From NCBI GenBank assembly GCA_963770915.1, contig CAVYRG010000001.1, positions 1,488,001 to 1,552,000 on the forward strand: DNA of 64,000 nt, written 5' to 3'. The notes under the pieces are model-generated. The model was given only the letters and a program-made list of their open reading frames with translations. It did not search any database and was not told the origin of the DNA. This stretch comes from PALSA-270 sp963770915 (GTDB lineage Bacteria > Acidobacteriota > Terriglobia > Terriglobales > Acidobacteriaceae). The stretch's first letter is position 1, and every line of letters starts with the position of its first letter. Shown here in pieces: positions 50,608 through 58,084 of the stretch. The translations under genes and the position numbers were made by a program.

Positions 50608-51969
50608 GTGGATTGGGGGGCAAGATTAGGACTTGTGGGGTTGATATTGGGTTTAATCGCCATGGCCGCACCGTATCTCTGGCCAGACAAGCGATGGATA
50701 GGCTGGGCTGCCCTATTGTGCGCGTTAATGTTGTTGGCGACCTGGGGTTATCTGGAATTCAGGCCACAGGCGGCCGAGTTATATCGTTCGGCACCAATCA
50801 GGAGCACGATTGTTGTGGGCATTTTGGGTGGTTTGTTAGCCAGTAGTATGTGGCTATTGCTGCATAGGGGAGCGAAAGGCTCATCGGCCGAAGAGACTCT
50901 GCAAGACGAGACAAAGCCGAACTTTCTGATAACACTAGCGGATTCGGTAAACACCTACGTTCCCGACAAAGATCAAACGATGATGTTCATTGGTGCACAG
51001 ATTCTTAATCGGGGGGCCAGCAGCGCGGTGTTGTTTCATCAGCCACATTACAGGTCTCCGACGCTAGATTCCGATGTGAATATGCTCAACCTTTCTCAGC
51101 CCAGGGCCATTGTTTTTCCAGACGAGAACAAGACCCTTATCCTGAAGCATTCCAACCTACTCACAACCAAAGTAGCTAGTGGACTTTCAAAGGGACAATC
51201 TGTGAAGGGCAGACTGGCCATCGGCATCCCCGGAAACAGGCTCAAGGAAATAGCGAACGGCGTAAATGTGACGTTAACAATTGAGGATTTCACTGGCAAG
51301 TCCTATCCGATTACCTATCAGTCCGATCCTTCGCGTCCCGCTATGCGTCTTAAGATCGCGGAGGACGAAGAGGTAGAAGAAAAATCGCGGGAGACAAACG
51401 CCGCTCCGATCAAGTCGCATGCAACATCCTCTTTGAACGTTACGGCTTCCCTACAGCCCGGAGAGTCTTACGACATCCCAATCCTTGCCGGAGTCGCGTG
51501 GCGAAAGGAATACGTGGACGTGCGACTCGATCTCGCCAGTGGTGGGGCTGTCATTCAGAACCTCGATTTTCTGGTGGGCTTAGACACCAGCATTGCTGGA
51601 ATTGGCCAGTTAAGCCAATTTCCCGGAGTTACTGCGTTTCCAGCGAATGCAATGCCTGCAAGTTGGCTACAAGGAACTGATCTTAAGGGCAATCCCGTTT
51701 CCGTTCCCATTACGCCGATTCCCGGCGCAATGAATACGGCCCCTGTCTATAGGGTGCATTGCTCAGAGGTTTTTGCCAATACAATCGTGCATCTAGTGAT
51801 TGCTTCGATAGCCTTGAATCCGATAGAGAACGGGCAGCTTCCTAAACAGTTGTTCGCACCGAGAAGACCCCCGAAAACAATCAACATCAAGGGAAAATAC
51901 GAAACAAGAACTGGTAATTCTGCTGAGAACCATAATCTCGAATTCTCATACGAGTTTAAGCAGCAGTGA
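50608..51969 (+). CDS. Membrane-anchored hypothetical protein of lower GC content
   Basis: 453 aa. Three N-terminal hydrophobic helices (ARLGLVGLILGLIAMAAPYLW, WAALLCALMLLATWGYL, IRSTIVVGILGGLLASSMWLLL), then a ~360-residue soluble part rich in beta strands with no recognised domain. GTG 50608 has GGAGG 6 nt upstream. The codons are visibly less GC-rich than in neighbours (many AAT, TTA, ATA), and the preceding gap is AT-rich, suggesting recent acquisition. A toxin-antitoxin pair follows. Confidence 0.6.
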   Translation: MDWGARLGLVGLILGLIAMAAPYLWPDKRWIGWAALLCALMLLATWGYLEFRPQAAELYRSAPIRSTIVVGILGGLLASSMWLLLHRGAKGSSAEETLQDETKPNFLITLADSVNTYVPDKDQTMMFIGAQILNRGASSAVLFHQPHYRSPTLDSDVNMLNLSQPRAIVFPDENKTLILKHSNLLTTKVASGLSKGQSVKGRLAIGIPGNRLKEIANGVNVTLTIEDFTGKSYPITYQSDPSRPAMRLKIAEDEEVEEKSRETNAAPIKSHATSSLNVTASLQPGESYDIPILAGVAWRKEYVDVRLDLASGGAVIQNLDFLVGLDTSIAGIGQLSQFPGVTAFPANAMPASWLQGTDLKGNPVSVPITPIPGAMNTAPVYRVHCSEVFANTIVHLVIASIALNPIENGQLPKQLFAPRRPPKTINIKGKYETRTGNSAENHNLEFSYEFKQQ

Positions 51970-52053
51970 GTTCTTCGTATTCAGGATTGCGCGAAGCGAC
52001 GAGCTCAGATGGTGTCACAAAGCAGAAACGGATTCTTCCGCCCCCCGCGCAGA

Positions 52054-52365
52054 TCATTCTCTGCCGCGTAGGATCGCGGCCATCACGCGCGGGCTGCGGC
52101 GTCCATGCAATACGGCCACAACCCACATAGGCTTTTCGTCAGGTGCGTAGGCAATCAGGTATTCGCGCACTAAGGCGAACCGCAGGGGCCGCGAAGTGAG
52201 GTCCGGGCGTTGATGGCCTTGGTTTGGGAAAGGCGCCAGCTTATCCAGCGCAGCCAGAATTTCCGCAATTACCCTGTCGGCAGCGTCGAGGCTATCGCAG
52301 GCAATGAATTCCCAAATCTCCTCAAGATCGAGGGAGGCTTCCGGATGGAAATCATAGCCGGTCAT
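52054..52365 (-). CDS. ParE/RelE-superfamily toxin
   Basis: 103 aa. YDFHPEASLDLEEIWEFIACDSLDAADRVIAEILAALDKLAPFPNQGHQRPDL, LRFALVREYLIAYAPDEKPMWVVAVLHGRRSPRVMAAIL: the ParE-like order of two N-terminal helices and a C-terminal sheet with the conserved VLHGRR end. ParE relatives poison DNA gyrase; the exact target here is not provable. It overlaps the antitoxin gene by 4 nt. Confidence 0.87.
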   Translation of the reverse strand: MTGYDFHPEASLDLEEIWEFIACDSLDAADRVIAEILAALDKLAPFPNQGHQRPDLTSRPLRFALVREYLIAYAPDEKPMWVVAVLHGRRSPRVMAAILRGRE

Positions 52366-52640
52366 TTATCATGGCTGGCAGCCTGGCTGGAGCCCGGCTG
52401 AGAACGGCGGGCAGCGCTCTTTTCACGCAAGCGGGCGACAACCTCGTCGCCAGGGATGAGCTTCACCTTGCCGCTCTTCAGGTCGTCGTAACGGCTGTCG
52501 AGCGTGTCGCGCGTCCGGGTCAACTCTTCAAAGTACCCAGCCATGGCGTCTTCAATCAGCTCGTCGGGGCCGCGTCCGGTTTCCGCTACCCAACGGTCGA
52601 TCTTCGCCTGAATGTCTGGATTATTGAGGCGCACGTGCAT
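52362..52640 (-). CDS. Antitoxin of the ParE-like pair
   Basis: 92 aa from ATG 52640. MHVRLNNPDIQAKIDRWVAETGRGPDELIEDAMAGYFEELTRTRDTLDSRYDDLKSGKVKLIPG resembles ParD/CopG-like antitoxins: a ribbon-helix-helix N-terminus and an acidic C-terminal arm that wraps the toxin. An upstream open frame to 52718 has no family similarity. ATGA-type overlap with the toxin. Confidence 0.8.
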   Translation of the reverse strand: MHVRLNNPDIQAKIDRWVAETGRGPDELIEDAMAGYFEELTRTRDTLDSRYDDLKSGKVKLIPGDEVVARLREKSAARRSQPGSSQAASHDK

Positions 52641-52727
52641 GCCCTCAAGATTACTGAAAAACCTGCTCCCCGGCAACGCCAGTTGCCATACTTCGGCCTC
52701 GCTTTCCGGTAAGATCAACCCAACCCC

Positions 52728-53390
52728 ATGAAGCGCATCCTCTTATCCTGGAGCAGCGGCAAAGACAGCGCATGGAGCCTGCATGTGCTCCGCCAGCGCG
52801 CCGAGTATGAAGTTGTCGGGCTGCTGACCACGTTCAACGAAGCGGCCGGCCGGGTGGCCATGCACGCGGTCCGCCGAGACCTTGTCCAGCGCCAGGCTGC
52901 CGCCGCCGGGCTTCCTCTGTGGGAGGTGCCGCTGCCCTGGCCGTGCTCGAACGATCAGTATGAGTCGCTGATGGCCGAAGCCTGCGCCAAGGCGGTCGCC
53001 GAAGGTGTCGAGGGCATCGCGTTTGGCGATCTGTTTCTCGAGGACGTGCGCACCTATCGGGAAAAGCAACTGCAACCCACGGGGCTGGAGCCGATTTTTC
53101 CCGTGTGGGGCATGCCGACGCGCGCTTTAGCGCAGCAGATGATCAAAGCCGGCACTCGCGCCAAGCTGACTTGCATCGACACCGAGAAGCTTGACCGTTC
53201 CTTCGCTGGGCGTGAATTTGACGAAGCACTGCTCTCCGATTTGCCCGAGGAAGTGGACCCCTGCGGCGAACGCGGCGAATTTCATTCCTTCGTTTACGCC
53301 GGGCCGATGTTCAGTGCGGCGTTGCCGGTTTCGGTGGGCGAAACGGTCGTGCGCGACCAATTCGTTTTCGCGGACGTGATCGCAGCCTGA
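52728..53390 (+). CDS. Diphthine-ammonia-ligase-like ATP pyrophosphatase
   Basis: 220 aa. PP-loop LLSWSSGKDSAWSLHVLRQ at the N-terminus; HAVRRDLVQRQAAAAGLPL; AFGDLFLEDVRTYREKQL; IFPVWGMPTRALAQQMI; C-terminal DPCGERGEFHSFVYAGPMF, which is characteristic of the Dph6/MJ0570-like (ATP_bind_4) family. Bacteria make no diphthamide, so the acceptor is unknown; an amide-forming or B12-salvage-linked role has been proposed for relatives. It starts 9 nt beyond the divergent antitoxin frame. Confidence 0.85.
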   Translation: MKRILLSWSSGKDSAWSLHVLRQRAEYEVVGLLTTFNEAAGRVAMHAVRRDLVQRQAAAAGLPLWEVPLPWPCSNDQYESLMAEACAKAVAEGVEGIAFGDLFLEDVRTYREKQLQPTGLEPIFPVWGMPTRALAQQMIKAGTRAKLTCIDTEKLDRSFAGREFDEALLSDLPEEVDPCGERGEFHSFVYAGPMFSAALPVSVGETVVRDQFVFADVIAA

Positions 53391-53400
53391 GCCGTCAACG

Positions 53401-53850
53401 TTATCCGCCCAGCAACTCAAACGCCGGATGATTCTCCTGCACCGGCGCGAAGGCCTCCGGCGGCGAGCCTGCCGGGACAGAAAAATATCGTTGTACCACG
53501 CTCTTGTAGCGGTCGAGATAGGCTTTCAGGATTCTCAGCTTTTCCTCTCCCGCGAGCGGCCGCAGGCGCACGGTTTCCCGCCGGCTTCCCTTCTTCAGCG
53601 TCACTTCTCCGGCGGCTTCGGCGTTGCGCACCCACTGCGTGCGCCCGCGCGGCGCGACCAGATAGCGCTTGCCGCCTTCTTCCATCACGTTCACGGGCGT
53701 GGAGTAGATGCGCCCGCTTTTGCGCCCGCGAACTTGTAGCTCATAAATAAACGCAGGGCCAAGGCCGAGGCTGACGATGAATCCGAATGCGCGGTTGAAG
53801 AAACGCTCACCGGCGGAAGGAGCGCGAAATTCAGGCGTGGGAGAAGTCAT
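53401..53850 (-). CDS. DDN/FDOR-type nitroreductase-family protein
   Basis: 149 aa. FIYELQVRGRKSGRIYSTPVNVMEEGGKRYLVAPRGRTQWVRNAEAAGEVTLKKGSRRE matches the split-barrel family with Ddn of mycobacteria (deazaflavin F420-dependent). Whether this organism makes F420 is not visible here. Convergent with the ATP pyrophosphatase gene, 10 bp apart. Confidence 0.83.
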   Translation of the reverse strand: MTSPTPEFRAPSAGERFFNRAFGFIVSLGLGPAFIYELQVRGRKSGRIYSTPVNVMEEGGKRYLVAPRGRTQWVRNAEAAGEVTLKKGSRRETVRLRPLAGEEKLRILKAYLDRYKSVVQRYFSVPAGSPPEAFAPVQENHPAFELLGG

Positions 53851-53885
53851 AGCTCAGCTATTGTAAGACTTTCGCGGTTTGAGTT

Positions 53886-53975
53886 TGTCATTCCGAGCGC
53901 CGGTTTTTCGCGCGAGGAATCTGCTGCTTGCTGGTCCAGGGAACAGCAGATTCCTCGCTTCGCTCGGAATGACAA
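53886..53975. repeat. Class G REP-like palindrome, complete copy
   Basis: TGTCATTCCGAGCGCC and GCGCGAGGAATCTGCTG face CAGCAGATTCCTCGC and TTCGCTCGGAATGACA. The outer arms pair over about 30 bp. Intergenic between the DDN-like gene and the DHA2 transporter. Confidence 0.85.
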
Positions 53976-54001
53976 TTTCGTTTAAAAAGTGACACTCGCC
54001 T

Positions 54002-55564
54002 TCAGTGCGTCATCGCCGGATTCGGCCGCCCCTTGGGTTTGGTCATGCCCAGCAGGAACGGCACCATGAGCAGAAACATAATGGAGAGAAAAACGAAAAC
54101 ATCGTTGTAGGAAAGCATCGCCGCTTGCCGCTGCACCATAGCAAACAATCCGGCTGAGGCCTGATGCCCAGCGGTAACCGGATCGGAACCGCGAGACATG
54201 AACAGAGCCCGCAGCCCCTGATACGCGCTGCGCGCCGCCGGATTCCCGGCCGTGACGTTCGCGCCCAGCACGCTGGTATTCATCTGCTGGGTGCGGATCT
54301 GCATCGTCTCCACGATCGAGATCCCGACGCTCGCCCCGATATTTCGCATAAGGTTGAAGATGCTGCTGGCATTGCCCATGCGATCGAGCGGAATGGGATC
54401 GTTGGTCGCGGTGGTCAGCGGCACGAACACCAGCGCCAGCGAGGCACCCTGCACCACCAGCGGCCAGAAGAAATCGCCCAGCCCGGTCGCCAGCGTGAGC
54501 CGCGACAATTTGAACATGGCCACCGCACCGATCACGAACCCCGCCGCCAGAAGTTTTCTGGCATCCACTTTCGCAGTCAGATAGCCGACAAACGGCATGG
54601 CCAGGAAAGACGCCATGCCGCGCGGAATATTGGCGATTCCCGCCTGCGTCGCCGTATAGCCGAGAACCTCCTGCATCAGCAACGGCAGCAGCACCGTGCT
54701 GCCGTAAAGCACCAAGCCGATCGCCGTCATCAGCGACGTGCCAATCGCGAACGAACGGTAGCGGAATACCCCGAGATCGATCACCGGTTCGGCGGCTTTC
54801 AGTTCGCGAATAATCAGCCCGGCCAGGCCGACGACCGTCAAAATCGCCAGCACCGTAATGAAATGCGAAGCGAACCAGTCGTCCTCCTGCCCTTTGTCCA
54901 GCATGATCTGCAGCGAGCCAATGCCCAGCACCAGCAGGCCGATTCCCCAGTAGTCGATGCCCATCGATTTCTTGCGCAAGTACGGAGGGTCGAAAATGAA
55001 CAAGTAAGTCAGGAGGACGGAAATCACTCCAATGGGCACGTTGATATAGAAAACCCAGCGCCAGCTGTAGTTGTCGGTCAGCCAGCCGCCCAGCACCGGC
55101 CCCAGCATGGGAGCGACGACAATGCCCAGCGCCCAGAACGCCATGGCCTGGCCGCGTTTTTCCGGCGGGAAAGATTCGAGCAGAATCGCCTGCGAGAGCG
55201 GCTGCAAGCCTCCGCCGCAAGCGCCTTGAATGATGCGGAAAAAGATGAGGAACCCGAGCGAGGGCGCCAGCCCGCAAAGAAATGACGCCGTAGTAAAGCC
55301 AACCACCGAGGCGGTCAGCAGCCGCTTCCGCCCGAACCGGCTGGCCAGCCAGCCCGTCATGGGCAGCACAATCGCGTTGGCTACCAGGTAAGAAGTCAGC
55401 GTCCAGGTGGCTTCATCCGTCGTGGCGGAAAGATTGCCCGCGATGTGCCGCAGCGACACGTTGACCACCGTCGTGTCAAGCACCTCCATGAAAGTGCTCG
55501 ACATCACCGCCACTGCGATCAGCCAGGGATTAAGGGAACGTGGATTCGGGCTGCCGTCCGCGGT
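54002..55564 (-). CDS. DHA2-family (EmrB/QacA-like) multidrug exporter
   Basis: 520 aa, 14 predicted helices. Family motifs: LDTTVVNVSLRHIAGNLSAT at helix 1, TGWLASRFGRKRLL (motif A), GGGLQPLSQAIL, and GPVLGGWLTDNYSWRWVFYINVPIGV (motif C). Such proteins use the proton gradient and normally pair with an EmrA-type adaptor, which is not found nearby. The start is placed at ATG 55564; the open frame continuing to 55618 is a translated heptad repeat. Confidence 0.9.
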   Translation of the reverse strand, partial: TADGSPNPRSLNPWLIAVAVMSSTFMEVLDTTVVNVSLRHIAGNLSATTDEATWTLTSYLVANAIVLPMTGWLASRFGRKRLLTASVVGFTTASFLCGLAPSLGFLIFFRIIQGACGGGLQPLSQAILLESFPPEKRGQAMAFWALGIVVAPMLGPVLGGWLTDNYSWRWVFYINVPIGVISVLLTYLFIFDPPYLRKKSMGIDYWGIGLLVLGIGSLQIMLDKGQEDDWFASHFITVLAILTVVGLAGLIIRELKAAEPVIDLGVFRYRSFAIGTSLMTAIGLVLYGSTVLLPLLMQEVLGYTATQAGIANIPRGMASFLAMPFVGYLTAKVDARKLLAAGFVIGAVAMFKLSRLTLATGLGDFFWPLVVQGASLALVFVPLTTATNDPIPLDRMGNASSIFNLMRNIGASVGISIVETMQIRTQQMNTSVLGANVTAGNPAARSAYQGLRALFMSRGSDPVTAGHQASAGLFAMVQRQAAMLSYNDVFVFLSIMFLLMVPFLLGMTKPKGRPNPAMTH

Positions 55565-55576
55565 CATCGTAGGAAA

Positions 55577-55707
55577 GTCGTTAGTGGACAGTCGTCCGTC
55601 GTCGTGCGTCGAGCGCAAATTCTGGTTCTACCTTACATTCCGAGGAGCGCAGCGACGAGGAATCCCCTCCTGCGCACGACGTGCGACGCACGACGACTGA
55701 CGACTGC
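55577..55707. repeat. Nested repeat: class G palindrome inside a class B palindrome
   Basis: Class B arms (55577-55617 with GTCGTCCGTCGTCGTGCG; 55672-55707 with CGACGCACGACGACTGACG) enclose a class G unit ACATTCCGAGGAGCGCAGCG followed by ACGAGGAATCC (55635-55665). The element abuts the stop codon of the CDP-alcohol phosphotransferase gene exactly. Confidence 0.82.
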
Positions 55708-56355
55708 CTATGCGGCTTGCGTCGTACCGTCTTTCGCGGAGGGCGCTCCCAGCCGCGTCCGGCTCCAGGTGTACTGAATACGGTGGATGACGGTAATGGT
55801 GGAAAGCACGGCAATCACCCAGAGCACCGGGGCCATCACATTGAAGAGCGCGCCGATGATCACCAGCACCAGCCGTTCCGGCCGCTCCATAAAGCCGACC
55901 CGGCAGGATCCGATCAGCGACTCGGCGCGGGCCCGGCTGTAGCTCACCATGATGGCGCTGATCATCACCACCGCTGCCAGAATCGTGTAAAAGAACCGGT
56001 CACCGCGGGCGTAGAAAACCAGCAACCCGAGAAATTGCGAAGCGTCGCTGTAGCGGTCGACCACCGAATCGAAGAAGGCTCCGAATTGGCTCACCCGATT
56101 CGAGGCCCGGGCCACCCTTCCATCCACCAGGTCGAAAAACCCAGAGCCAATAATGATCAGTCCGGCGTAGCGGAACAGACGGGCCTGGTTATCCGCGTTG
56201 GCGTAGCCGAACAGGAACGCCGCCACCACGTTGACCACCAGCCCCATAAACGTGAGCACGTTGGGATTGATGCGCGCCAGTGCCAGCCAGCGCACGATCG
56301 CATCCAGCAGAATCCCACACCCCCGCCCAAAAATGCTGGTCCAGGTTTTTGCCAT
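55708..56355 (-). CDS. CDP-alcohol phosphatidyltransferase family protein
   Basis: 215 aa with ~6 transmembrane helices. The catalytic signature D-x2-DG-x2-AR-x8-G-x3-D-x3-D is present: FFDLVDGRVARASNRVSQFGAFFDSVVDRYSD. It uses CDP-diacylglycerol or a related donor to make phospholipid head groups at the inner membrane; closest in style to phosphatidylinositol-phosphate synthase-type enzymes, but the acceptor is not certain. Its stop is followed directly by a heptad palindrome; greA is 2 nt upstream. Confidence 0.88.
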   Translation of the reverse strand: MAKTWTSIFGRGCGILLDAIVRWLALARINPNVLTFMGLVVNVVAAFLFGYANADNQARLFRYAGLIIIGSGFFDLVDGRVARASNRVSQFGAFFDSVVDRYSDASQFLGLLVFYARGDRFFYTILAAVVMISAIMVSYSRARAESLIGSCRVGFMERPERLVLVIIGALFNVMAPVLWVIAVLSTITVIHRIQYTWSRTRLGAPSAKDGTTQAA

Positions 56356-56357
56356 GG

Positions 56358-56843
56358 TTAGCGGGCCTCGGCCTCGTTTTTCTGGTGCATCGTCACCAGG
56401 CGCAGCACTTCCATCTCGCGCTTGCCGCCGGGGGTAACCACAAGAGCCGTGTCGCCGACCTTCTTGTTAAGGAGAGCACGGCCGATGGGCGAAGTGGTCG
56501 AAATCCGCCCCGCCGCCACGTCGTTCTCTTCGCTGGTCACCAGCTCGTACTCCATCTCTTCGTTCTTGGCGTTGTCGTACACCCGAACCGTCGAGCCCAG
56601 CCCGACCTTGTCTTTCGGGATATTGTTCAGGTTGATCAGAGACAGGTCGGCAATCCGCCTGCCCAACTGCCGCAGCCGCGCCTTGACGTATTCCTGGCGC
56701 TGCTTAGCCATGTGATATTCGGCGTTTTCGCTGAGGTCGCCGAGCGCGACGGCTTTTTTGAGCTCTTTGGGAAGCTCGTGGCTCAGCTCATGCTCGAGAA
56801 GGTTGATCTCGTCCTGCAGTTTCTTCTTGATCTGCTCAGTCAT
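56358..56843 (-). CDS. greA: Transcription elongation factor GreA
   Basis: 161 aa. N-terminal coiled coil (IKKKLQDEINLLEHELSHELPKELKKAVALGDLSENAEYHMAKQRQEYVKARLRQLGRRI) with the acidic tip DLSENAEY, and C-terminal FKBP-like domain (GLGSTVRVYDNAKNEEMEYELV, ISTTSPIGRALLNKKVGDTALV). It rescues backtracked RNA polymerase. In an operon with the phosphotransferase gene. Confidence 0.95.
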   Translation of the reverse strand: MTEQIKKKLQDEINLLEHELSHELPKELKKAVALGDLSENAEYHMAKQRQEYVKARLRQLGRRIADLSLINLNNIPKDKVGLGSTVRVYDNAKNEEMEYELVTSEENDVAAGRISTTSPIGRALLNKKVGDTALVVTPGGKREMEVLRLVTMHQKNEAEAR

Positions 56844-57231
56844 CGCTGCCGCATTATAAACCCGCTCGATGCATCCGCCGCCGTTCGGATGGACCTGCCG
56901 TTTTTCGAATACACTGCGCTTCGCGGGGTCCGCGGTCCCCGCCCGCCGGCGGAGAAAAACTCCTCCTGGAAGCTGCCTCGGGCACGAGTTGGAGGGTTCA
57001 AATCCCTTGCCAGAGTCGGGCCGCCAGCCGGGGCCGGGCGAACTCCCCCCTTAGGTCACAGATCACGAGCCTTCAACAGGCGCCAATGTATCTATATGAT
57101 CCATCTGGAGTTACGATCAAACCAAAGTGATAAACCTGTGAAAATCGCCCGTAAAATTGCCTTTATCCACCACAAGAGATAAAATAAGAGAGATTTAGCT
57201 TTTCCCCCTTGCGCTCGTAGGCGGTTCCCAT
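56844..57231. other. Intergenic region greA/carD with a tRNA-like stem-loop
   Basis: 388 bp between divergent greA and carD. GAGGG-TTCAAAT-CCCTT (56992-57008) is a perfect 5-bp stem with a canonical T-loop (B-box GGTTCAAATCC), preceded by TGCC-TCG-GGCA and followed by GGGCCGCCAGCCGGGGC. No matching acceptor strand or D-arm was found, so this is not called a tRNA gene. The rest is AT-richer toward carD, likely promoter DNA. Confidence 0.4.
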
Positions 57232-57768
57232 ATGTTGAGTGGCAGTAGCGATTTCCACATCGGCGACAAGGTCGTTTACCCTAATCACGGCGTAGGCATC
57301 ATTGAACAGATCAGCAGCCGCACCTTCGGCCAAACCGTCGAGCAATTCTATCTGCTCAAGATCAAAGCCAGCAGCCTAAAGGTCATGGTGCCCTTCCACA
57401 ACGTGGGAGTGGTGGGACTGCGGCGCGTCGTCAGGAACGGCGAAATCCAAAAGATCGTTGATTTTCTTACAGATGGCGCGTGCGACAACACCGCCGACTG
57501 GAAAGACCGCTTCAAGGAGAACTCCGAGCGCATGCGCACCGGCTCGCTGCTGGAGGTCGCCGCCGTCCTAAAAGGTCTGCTGCTTCTGCACCAGGAAAAG
57601 GCTCTTTCCTTCCGCGAGAAGAAGATGCTGGAGCGCGCCCGCTACCTACTGGTGAGCGAACTGGCTATGGCCAAGAATTGCGAAGACGTCCAGATTGAGG
57701 AGCTTCTCTCCAAATCCCTGGCCAAATGCAATTTGCGCTTCCCGGAAGCCTCGGAATTCCAGGCGTAG
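57232..57768 (+). CDS. carD: CarD-family transcriptional regulator
   Basis: 178 aa. N-terminal RNA-polymerase-interacting Tudor-like domain (FHIGDKVVYPNHGVGIIEQI, EQFYLLKIKASSLKVMVPFHNVGVVGLR) and C-terminal helical DNA-binding domain (WKDRFKENSERMRTGSLLEVAAVLKGL, LSFREKKMLERARYLLVSELA). CarD/CdnL binds the RNA polymerase beta subunit and stabilises open complexes, often at rRNA promoters. Monocistronic and divergent from greA. Confidence 0.94.
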   Translation: MLSGSSDFHIGDKVVYPNHGVGIIEQISSRTFGQTVEQFYLLKIKASSLKVMVPFHNVGVVGLRRVVRNGEIQKIVDFLTDGACDNTADWKDRFKENSERMRTGSLLEVAAVLKGLLLLHQEKALSFREKKMLERARYLLVSELAMAKNCEDVQIEELLSKSLAKCNLRFPEASEFQA

Positions 57769-57774
57769 TCGTCA

Positions 57775-58067
57775 AGTCGTCGGTCTTCAGTCGTCAGGCA
57801 GCTCTTCGAGTTGACCGTTCTCCTTTCCCATTATTAGCCCTCAACGCCGTAATCAAGCCATTTAGCATTCTGGCTATCTCGCCGGCACGTGCCGCGAGCT
57901 CGTCTGCCTGTTCCTGCCGCGAATAGTCCAGTCGGCGGGCGACTACAATTTGGGTCTCGACCTCGAAAAGAGAGCCGCGCGCCTGGTGCAGGAAGTGCAC
58001 AAGTTCCCGATCCGAGGACCGCCCCTTATGACCAAGATTGTGGAGAATCTGACGACTGAAGACTGAA
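57775..58067. repeat. Heptad inverted repeat bracketing a gene remnant
   Basis: Left arm 57775-57798 (GTCGTCA, AGTCGTC, GGTCTTC, AGTCGTC); right arm 58048-58067 (CTGACGA, CTGAAGA, CTGAATC). The arms are ~250 bp apart and enclose the four-helix-bundle remnant. Confidence 0.7.
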
Positions 58068-58084
58068 TCTACTCTCCCAGCCAC
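57794..58084 (-). pseudogene. Truncated four-helix-bundle (23S IVS-type) protein
   Basis: The frame RSSDRELVHFLHQARGSLFEVETQIVVARRLDY followed by ADELAARAGEIARMLNGLITAL matches the C-terminal half (helices 3-4) of the four-helix-bundle family also found in 23S rRNA intervening sequences. The N-terminal half (helices 1-2 with the usual N-I-A-E-G) is missing, and the upstream part of the frame (MAGRVDSVFSRQ) is repeat-derived or overlaps the next gene's end. Probably inactive. Confidence 0.7.

Noticed and set aside
56940..57030. A selenocysteine tRNA gene
   Set aside because: The T-arm-like loop and a GGGCCGCCAGC stretch are suggestive, but no 7-8 bp acceptor stem, D-arm or second T-loop could be paired.
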